This document shows positions 1 to 4,305 of a stretch of DNA of 6,046 bases, piece after piece. The notes beneath the pieces are model-generated. The model made no database searches. It was not told the origin of the DNA and saw nothing but the letters and a program-made list of their open reading frames with translations. The stretch spans positions 1-6,046 of the forward strand of contig CACXCQ010000153.1 of assembly GCA_902766185.1 (NCBI GenBank). Direction: 5' to 3'. The DNA is from an uncultured Eubacteriales bacterium (lineage in GTDB: Bacteria; Bacillota; Clostridia; Peptostreptococcales; Anaerovoracaceae). Within the stretch, counting starts at the first letter, position 1, and the number at the start of each line of letters is the position of its first letter. The translations under genes were made by a program, and so were the position numbers.

Positions 1-86
1 AACTATTGAAACCGCCGTATACCGAACGGTACGTACGGTGGTGTGAGAGGACGGCGGATGAATTAATCATCCGCCTCCTACTCGAT
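1..86 (+). mobile_element. Group II intron, 3' terminal part (domains V and VI), truncated by the window edge
   Basis: The end of a self-splicing group II intron, seen as RNA structure rather than protein. Domain V is 11-42. Arms 11-19 and 34-42 pair over nine positions, including a G14-U39 wobble; 20-23 pairs with 28-31 around the four-base loop GAAC; the two-base bulge CG is at 32-33. This matches canonical domain V, with the catalytic triad reading CGC (13-15) instead of the commoner AGC, a form I associate with IIC introns. Domain VI is 45-83: 45-47 pairs with 81-83, 48-51 with 76-79, and 53-61 with 67-75 perfectly, leaving A80 bulged as the branch point, seven bases from a 3' end at about T86. 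The 3' splice site is inferred from that spacing and the terminal AT. Domains I-IV and any reverse transcriptase/maturase would lie left of the window, so activity cannot be judged. Confidence 0.85.
11..42 (+). ncRNA. Group II intron domain V (catalytic hairpin)
   Basis: Thirty-two bases fold into the two-part hairpin of domain V, the metal-binding core of the ribozyme. The conserved blocks GCCGTAT (14-20) and ACGTACGGT (31-39) are both present, with the CG bulge at 32-33 and a G-U wobble inside the catalytic triad, where canonical domain V also has one. The terminal loop GAAC is not a standard GNRA tetraloop, a small departure from the usual GAAA. All positions were read and paired by hand. 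Confidence 0.85.
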
Positions 87-162
87 CGGTTTTACCTGCT
101 TTTGCGCGGGTGCGGCCCTGCCCCAAGGCACTTCATTGCGACACAGCGTCACCGCTATACTC

Positions 163-175
163 TACCAAAATGGTA
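163..175. promoter_or_regulatory. Short inverted repeat just upstream of the antiporter promoter (possible operator)
   Basis: TACCA at 163-167 and TGGTA at 171-175 form a perfect five-base dyad with an AAA centre. It ends four bases before the -35 hexamer at 180. The position would suit an activator or repressor site, or an A/T-rich UP-like element. The arms are short enough to arise by chance, and no known regulator consensus is recognised. Confidence 0.3.
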
Positions 176-179
176 AACA

Positions 180-207
180 TTGACAATAGACTGAAAATTG
201 CTATAAT
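180..207 (+). promoter_or_regulatory. Sigma-A-type promoter of the NhaC-family antiporter gene
   Basis: The -35 box TTGACA (180-185) and -10 box TATAAT (202-207) both match consensus exactly, with a 16-base spacer, one short of the optimum. A TG at 199-200 adds an extended -10 element. Transcription should start near 214, giving a leader of about 42 bases that carries a tandem TATCATT repeat (220-233) and then the Shine-Dalgarno. A second TATACT at 156-161 has no -35 at a good distance and is probably not used. Confidence 0.9.
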
Positions 208-240
208 TGTTTTGTCATCTATCATTTATCATTTCTGCTG

Positions 241-250
241 GGAAGGAGGT
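241..250 (+). promoter_or_regulatory. Shine-Dalgarno of the antiporter gene
   Basis: GGAAGGAGGT at 241-250 includes the full AAGGAGGT complement of the 16S rRNA tail. It lies five bases before the ATG at 256, so it fixes that start and predicts efficient translation. Confidence 0.9.
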
Positions 251-255
251 ACGAT

Positions 256-1770
256 ATGTCTCTGAAAGAGCAAAATGAGATCATCGCGAATGAGCTTGCG
301 ACGTTCAACGCGAGAAAGTCTCTGGCTATTGCGGCGATCATCATTATTGCAGCATTTATCATGAACTTTTTCCTGCCGGAGGATCCGGCAAACTTCGGCG
401 CGCTGTGTACGATTCCGGCGCTGCTGATGATCGTGTACATCTTTGCGACGAAACGTATCATTGAGGCGCTGACCATCGGCGCCGTTGTTGGATTCATCAT
501 GTGTTCATCCCCCGGGGACAACGTGCTGGCGACCTTCAGCGAATCCCTGCTGAACACGATGATGAGTGAGGACATCGCCTGGCTGATCATCGTCTGCGGA
601 CTGATGGGCGGCATCATCTCCCTGATCGAGCGGTCCGGCGGAGCCTACGCTTTCGGACAGTGGGCGTCGGCCCGGGCGAAGACGGAGAAGACGGCGCTGA
701 TCTGGACATGGATCCTGGGCTGCATCATCTTCATCGATGACTACCTCAACTCCATGACCGTCGGCTCCTGCATGGCGCCCCTGACGGACAAGCACAAAAC
801 ACCTCGTGAAATGCTGGCTTATGTCTGCGACTCCACCGCCGCACCGCTTTGCGTGCTGATCCCGATCACCACCTGGGCGGTCTTCTGCGGACGGATCCTG
901 GTGGCCAACGGATGGCAGGACGGAGACGCCAGCGAGGTCGCGATGTTCGTCAAGACCATTCCGTATAATCTCTACGCGTGGATCGCGGCCCTGATCGTAC
1001 CGCTGGTCATCATCGGCGTGATCCCGAAGATCGGCCCCATGAAGGCGGCCTATAAGCGTGTCGCTGACGGCGGCCCGCTGGCACCGGAGGGTTCCGACAA
1101 GATCTCCATCCTGGCAAGTGATAAGGAAGGGGAGATGGAAATCCCGAAGAATCCGCACATGTTCAACTTCTTCGTGCCGATCATCGTTCTGGTCGTCGCC
1201 ACCATCATCTTCGACACCGACATGGAGATGGGTGTTCTGACCACCGTGGCAGTTATGTTCGTCATGTACATGGCGCAGAACCTCATGTCCGCCATGGAGT
1301 TCTGGGACATCATCATCAAAGGTATCCAGAACATGATCCTTCCGCTGATGCTGATGGTCATGGCCTTCGTCTTTGCGGACATGAATGAAACCATCGGATT
1401 CACCGCATGGTGTATCGAGTCCGCGACCCACGTGATGACGCCGGCCACCGCGCCGATGATTATCTTCCTGGTCCTGGCCTGCACCGAGTTCATCACCGGC
1501 ACCAACTGGGGCATGTACGTTATCGCGCTGCCGATCATCATTCCGCTGGCAATCAACATCGGCGTATCCATGCCTCTGGTCGTAGGCGCCTGCATCTCCG
1601 CTGGCGTTTTCGGATCCCACATCTGCTTCTACTCCGATGCGACGGTCCTGACCTCCGCGGCTTGCGGATGTGACAACTTCCGTCACGCCTTCACCCAGAT
1701 GCCCTTTGGTATCATGGCGGCGATCCTGAGCTTCATCGGATACGCGATCATGGGATTCGTGATGGCGTAG
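256..1770 (+). CDS. nhaC: Na+/H+ antiporter, NhaC family
   Basis: A 504-residue inner-membrane carrier of the NhaC family, which exchanges sodium for protons and in some relatives organic acids such as malate and lactate. After a short polar N-terminus (residues 1-21) the protein has roughly twelve or more hydrophobic segments, for example 22-40, 48-65, 106-122, 303-321 and 480-503. Family landmarks are a SGGAYAFGQW stretch near 127-136; the acidic pair D161-D162 in DDYLNSMTVGS, followed by PLTDKHKTPREMLAYV and DSTAAPLCVLIP; TGTNWGMY at 414-421; and SHICFYSDATVL at 454-465, the counterpart of the family's H-x-x-P-x-S-D-T segment. Length is normal and there is no frameshift. The gene has its own strong promoter and terminator, so it looks monocistronic. 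Family membership is clear, but the transported ion or exchange partner is inferred, and the symbol means family, not proven orthology. Confidence 0.88.
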   Translation: MSLKEQNEIIANELATFNARKSLAIAAIIIIAAFIMNFFLPEDPANFGALCTIPALLMIVYIFATKRIIEALTIGAVVGFIMCSSPGDNVLATFSESLLNTMMSEDIAWLIIVCGLMGGIISLIERSGGAYAFGQWASARAKTEKTALIWTWILGCIIFIDDYLNSMTVGSCMAPLTDKHKTPREMLAYVCDSTAAPLCVLIPITTWAVFCGRILVANGWQDGDASEVAMFVKTIPYNLYAWIAALIVPLVIIGVIPKIGPMKAAYKRVADGGPLAPEGSDKISILASDKEGEMEIPKNPHMFNFFVPIIVLVVATIIFDTDMEMGVLTTVAVMFVMYMAQNLMSAMEFWDIIIKGIQNMILPLMLMVMAFVFADMNETIGFTAWCIESATHVMTPATAPMIIFLVLACTEFITGTNWGMYVIALPIIIPLAINIGVSMPLVVGACISAGVFGSHICFYSDATVLTSAACGCDNFRHAFTQMPFGIMAAILSFIGYAIMGFVMA

Positions 1771-1840
1771 CAAGTCAGAGCAATCGGTAAGCAAAACCTT
1801 AATCACCTGCATCACCTGTATCAGTGAAGCGGGCAATATC

Positions 1841-1903
1841 CGGGCAGTGTTCGAAACACCGGCGGCACCACTCGCCGGGCGATTCGGACCCTGCCCGTTT
1901 TTT
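1841..1903 (+). terminator. Rho-independent terminator downstream of the antiporter gene
   Basis: CGGGCAG (1841-1847) pairs perfectly with CTGCCCG (1891-1897), followed at once by six T (1898-1903). The large loop holds an inner stem, CCGGCG (1859-1864) with CGCCGG (1873-1878). A competing small stem, GTGTT with AACAC, sits at 1847-1859. A compact alternative pairs CGGGC 1876-1880 with GCCCG 1893-1897 before the same T run. In either fold it lies 70 or more bases after the antiporter stop codon. Confidence 0.6.
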
Positions 1904-2147
1904 CGTGGGGCGTTGTCTAAGGGGGAACTGCCCATAGATGAAATCGCCCCTCTGACAGCGGGAATTTGAGAAGGATATATATGTCGGGAGGGCAGAAAAA
2001 AACCGCTTAGAACGCAATTCTGAAGGTCGCGCTTCTTGAGCATCAGCACGAAAAATAGACAAATCTTGAACTTCAAAATACAGTTACCCACACGGCAAAA
2101 TGACCGTGCATTGCACCGAAATGACAAATGCATTCGGGCCCGCACCG
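1904..2147. other. Intergenic region without a supported gene
   Basis: Between the terminator and the ylmH promoter I see no supported gene. Open frames on either strand lack ribosome binding sites and recognisable protein sequence, apart from one very short candidate: a nine-codon ORF at 1981-2010 behind an AAGGA at 1971-1975. A weak promoter-like pair, CTGACA (1952-1957) and TATATA (1976-1981) with an 18-base spacer, overlaps that ORF's start, so the two readings exclude each other. At 2091-2116 two small dyads overlap: CACGG with CCGTG, and GTGCA with TGCAC. Confidence 0.5.
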
Positions 2148-2156
2148 TGGTATACT
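2148..2156 (+). promoter_or_regulatory. Extended -10 promoter of ylmH-nfo
   Basis: TGGTATACT at 2148-2156 is an extended -10 element: TG, one base, then TATACT, one mismatch from TATAAT. The hexamer expected for a 17-base spacer, ATGCAT at 2128-2133, is a poor -35, which extended -10 promoters tolerate. Transcription would start near G2163, only about three bases before the ATG at 2166. The element itself is visible; its use is inferred. Confidence 0.55.
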
Positions 2157-2165
2157 GGACCCGGT

Positions 2166-3110
2166 ATGAAAACGAATGGGCAGACAAAAGAAGACCACAT
2201 CCTTCTGGCGCAGATGGAGGATAAGCAAAGGCAGGCCGAGGAAAAATACATGATCGCCAGCGGAGATTTCCTGGACGCGCATCAGCGGAAGCTGGCGGAG
2301 GACTACTGCCGGCACTGCGGCTGCCGGCGGCTGGAGGCAAAAGATCTGAGCAGCGCCGACGGCAAGCAGAACGGCAGTGATCCGAACGGTGTGGCCGGTG
2401 CGCCGAAAAACGCGACGGCCGGCGCAGCCGGGATCGTGTTCTACGGCGGGTATGATGAAGCGGAACGATGCATGCCGGTGTTCCTGCCGGACTATGCTAC
2501 ATTACCGGGATACAACGTGAAAGCGGAGCTGGAAGAGCTCCTCGCGGTGATCCGGGTTTCTGTGCCCGGACGGCGCGCCGTGCAGTCATCTTCATCCGGA
2601 CGGCCAGGCGGCCGGTCGCTGACCCATCGGGATTATCTGGGGTCACTCCTTGCGCTGGGCATCCGGCGTGAGATGACCGGCGACATCCTCGTTCGAGACG
2701 GGACCAGCGAGCTGGGGCCCGGCGCGGACATCATCGTGAAAGCGGAGATCGCAGATTTCATAATATCAAATTATGACAAAGCCGGCAGGACGCAGCTGCA
2801 GACAGAGGTCCTGCCCATCAGTCAGCTGCACCTGGAGCCGGTCCGGCTGGAGCATCACCGGGACACGGTGGCGTCACTCCGGCTGGATAGCGTGGTATCC
2901 TCGGCCTTTCGGCTTTCCCGGGCAAAGGCGGCCGAGGCCATCCGCAGGGGGCTTGTGTCCGTCAACAGCATCGAGACGATGAAGATCGATGCTTCCGTCA
3001 GCGAAGGCGACAAGGTCGTCCTGCGGGGGCAAGGAAAAGCCCTGCTTTCGGAGGTCGGAGCGACCACGCGAAAAGACCGGATCCGCATCACCATCGCCAG
3101 ATACGTATAG
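2166..3110 (+). CDS. ylmH: YlmH-family RNA-binding protein with S4 domain
   Basis: A 314-residue protein of the YlmH family, cytosolic RNA-binding proteins linked in Bacillus to ribosomes and the cell-division cluster. The N-terminal helix and [16 protein letters not shown] (32-47) lead to [19 protein letters not shown] (92-110). The central block [21 protein letters not shown] (157-177) and [13 protein letters not shown] (187-199) are typical, and a C-terminal S4 domain covers about 237-290. The ATG at 2166 is preferred because it leaves about 33 residues before the DFLD motif, as in Bacillus YlmH. The earlier ATG at 2100 adds unrelated sequence. The later ATG at 2250 has a GAGG (2238-2241) eight bases upstream but would remove the N-terminal helix. 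The chosen start has no Shine-Dalgarno. Compared with the roughly 257-residue Bacillus protein, low-complexity insertions sit near 55-88 and 131-152. It stands next to nfo rather than the usual sepF/divIVA neighbours. Confidence 0.87.
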   Translation: MKTNGQTKEDHILLAQMEDKQRQAEEKYMIASGDFLDAHQRKLAEDYCRHCGCRRLEAKDLSSADGKQNGSDPNGVAGAPKNATAGAAGIVFYGGYDEAERCMPVFLPDYATLPGYNVKAELEELLAVIRVSVPGRRAVQSSSSGRPGGRSLTHRDYLGSLLALGIRREMTGDILVRDGTSELGPGADIIVKAEIADFIISNYDKAGRTQLQTEVLPISQLHLEPVRLEHHRDTVASLRLDSVVSSAFRLSRAKAAEAIRRGLVSVNSIETMKIDASVSEGDKVVLRGQGKALLSEVGATTRKDRIRITIARYV

Positions 3111-3131
3111 CACATCGGCAATAGACAATAA

Positions 3132-3138
3132 AAGGAGA
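3132..3138 (+). promoter_or_regulatory. Shine-Dalgarno that fixes the nfo start
   Basis: AAGGAGA at 3132-3138 lies six bases before the ATG at 3145. The same frame is open back to an ATG at 2989 inside ylmH, but those 52 extra codons overlap ylmH, have no ribosome site and do not resemble endonuclease IV. The start is therefore 3145. Confidence 0.9.
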
Positions 3139-3144
3139 ATCCAC

Positions 3145-3978
3145 ATGCTCACCATCGGGTGCCATTTATCATCCGCAAACGGCTTCCTTCACATGGGCCA
3201 GGAAGCGCTTTCCATCGACGCGAACACCTTCGCTTTCTTCACGCGCAACCCCCGTGGAGGCAAGGCGAAGCCCATCGACGAGGAGGACGCGGCCGCGCTG
3301 CGCCAGCTTTTGGAGGAGAACCAGTTCGGGAAGCTGGTGGCCCACGCGCCCTACACACTGAACCCCTGCTCCGACAAGGAAAACGTCAGGGCCTTTGCGC
3401 AGATCTGCATGAAGGAGGACATGGTGCGGATGGAGTATCTGCCCGGAAATTTCTACAACTTCCACCCGGGAAGCCACGTGGGACAGGGCGCAGAGAAGGG
3501 GATCGATATGATCGTCGGGTTGCTCAACGAGATCACCACGCCGGAGCAGTCCACCATCGTGCTGCTGGAGACCATGGCGGGCAAAGGCAGTGAAGTCGGC
3601 GGCCGTTTCGAGGAGCTACGGGCGATCATCGACGGAGTACGGTTCCCGCAAAAGCTGGGCGTATGCATGGATACCTGCCACGTCAGCGATGCCGGCTACG
3701 ATATCATCGGGGATCTGGATGGAGTGCTGGATGAGTTCGACAGGATCGTTGGTCTGGAGAAACTGCACGCCCTGCACATCAACGACAGCAAAAATCCGCC
3801 AGGCTCCCGCAAAGACCGCCACGCGAAGATCGGGGAAGGGGAACTCGGGACGGACGCCATCGCGGCCTTCCTGAATCATCCCAAATTAAAAGGGCTTCCA
3901 TGCATTCTGGAAACCCCGAATGAGCTTGAGGGCTACGCCCGTGAGATCCGGCTCCTGCGGAGCCGGGTCGACGGATGA
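3145..3978 (+). CDS. nfo: Endonuclease IV (AP endonuclease, family 2)
   Basis: A 277-residue endonuclease IV, close to the 285 residues of E. coli Nfo. It cuts the DNA backbone 5' of abasic sites and removes 3' blocking groups in base-excision repair, using a three-zinc centre in a TIM barrel. All nine metal ligands of the E. coli enzyme have counterparts here: H67, H107 (in FHPGSH), E142 (in LLETMAGKG), D176 and H179 (in MDTCH), H211 (in LHINDSK), D224 and H226 (in KDRH), and E256 (in ILETPNE). The protein therefore looks intact and active. It starts 34 bases after the ylmH stop with its own strong ribosome site, so the two genes are probably co-transcribed. It ends 45 bases from a convergent gene. 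Confidence 0.97.
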   Translation: MLTIGCHLSSANGFLHMGQEALSIDANTFAFFTRNPRGGKAKPIDEEDAAALRQLLEENQFGKLVAHAPYTLNPCSDKENVRAFAQICMKEDMVRMEYLPGNFYNFHPGSHVGQGAEKGIDMIVGLLNEITTPEQSTIVLLETMAGKGSEVGGRFEELRAIIDGVRFPQKLGVCMDTCHVSDAGYDIIGDLDGVLDEFDRIVGLEKLHALHINDSKNPPGSRKDRHAKIGEGELGTDAIAAFLNHPKLKGLPCILETPNELEGYAREIRLLRSRVDG

Positions 3979-4023
3979 GCCCGGCAGTTGATGCTGGCAG
4001 TTCTTCCCGAGCGGCCGCAGCGC

Positions 4024-4281
4024 TTATCGCCGCGCGTTGTCCCGGGCGTGGACCAGCGCCTGGCAAAGCTGATCGGCGCAGGAGGTCTTTTTGAAGCCGC
4101 AGGTGTTGCCGGCCAGTTTTCCATTGATCTCATCGACGGTCATGCCGTCCACCAGAGTGGACACGGCCTTCAGGTTGCCGTTGCAGCCGCCGGTGAATTT
4201 GATGTTGTGGACCACTTCGCCCTCCAGGTCGAATTCCACCATGGTGGGGCAAACGCCCCGAGTCTGATACTGATAATGCAT
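4024..4281 (-). CDS. Small TSCPD-domain protein (TIGR03905-like)
   Basis: An 85-residue cytosolic protein of the small TSCPD family, whose function is unknown. The domain also occurs at the C-terminus of some ribonucleotide reductases, where it is thought to be a metal- or nucleic-acid-related module. Hallmarks are the N-terminal strand with TRGVCPTMVEFDLEG (7-21), FTGGCNGNLKAV (29-40) and the C-terminal CGFKKTSCADQL (61-72). Cysteines at 11, 33, 61, 68 and 73 could bind a metal. The motif that names the domain reads TSCAD here, with alanine for the usual proline. The length is that of a complete single-domain member. It follows the serpin gene by 24 bases on the same strand, so both probably share a transcript. 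Family assignment is firm; its role is not known. Confidence 0.87.
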   Translation of the reverse strand: MHYQYQTRGVCPTMVEFDLEGEVVHNIKFTGGCNGNLKAVSTLVDGMTVDEINGKLAGNTCGFKKTSCADQLCQALVHARDNARR

Positions 4282-4288
4282 ATATAAA

Positions 4289-4296
4289 TCTCCTTT
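4289..4296 (-). promoter_or_regulatory. Shine-Dalgarno of the TSCPD gene
   Basis: On the minus strand, AAAGGAGA at 4296-4289 stands seven bases before the ATG at 4281. It fixes that start and shows that the gene is translated independently of the serpin upstream. Confidence 0.88.
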
Positions 4297-4305
4297 CTTA
4301 TTCGC

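Noticed and set aside
136..161. Second promoter with TTGCGA and TATACT upstream of the antiporter
   Set aside because: The spacer is only 14 bases, and a far better promoter lies about 45 bases downstream.
1840..1870. TTCGAAA flanked by short pairing arms and followed by ACCA, resembling the T-arm and 3' end of a tRNA
   Set aside because: The T-stem has a mismatch, the spacing from T-arm to ACCA is wrong, and no matching acceptor strand, D-arm or anticodon arm is found upstream. The bases are better explained by the terminator.
1799..2062. 87-codon minus-strand frame in the gap before ylmH, with several cysteines
   Set aside because: It begins with TTG, has no ribosome site, resembles no family I know, and runs through the terminator hairpin.
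505..2340. 611-codon open frame on the minus strand
   Set aside because: It lies antisense to most of the antiporter gene and continues into ylmH. Its product is rich in His, Asp, Arg and Gly with no domain, as expected from the mirror of a GC-biased codon pattern.
2989..3144. Longer N-terminus for endonuclease IV
   Set aside because: It overlaps the end of ylmH, has no ribosome site and does not resemble the family, while the start at 3145 has a strong Shine-Dalgarno.
3962..3985. GCCGGG/CCCGGC hairpin over the nfo stop codon as a terminator
   Set aside because: Only six base pairs with a 12-base loop, and no T run follows on either strand.
3988..4287. 99-codon plus-strand frame opposite the TSCPD gene
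   Set aside because: It is the antisense shadow of a gene with clear family motifs and its own ribosome site, and it has no ribosome site itself.
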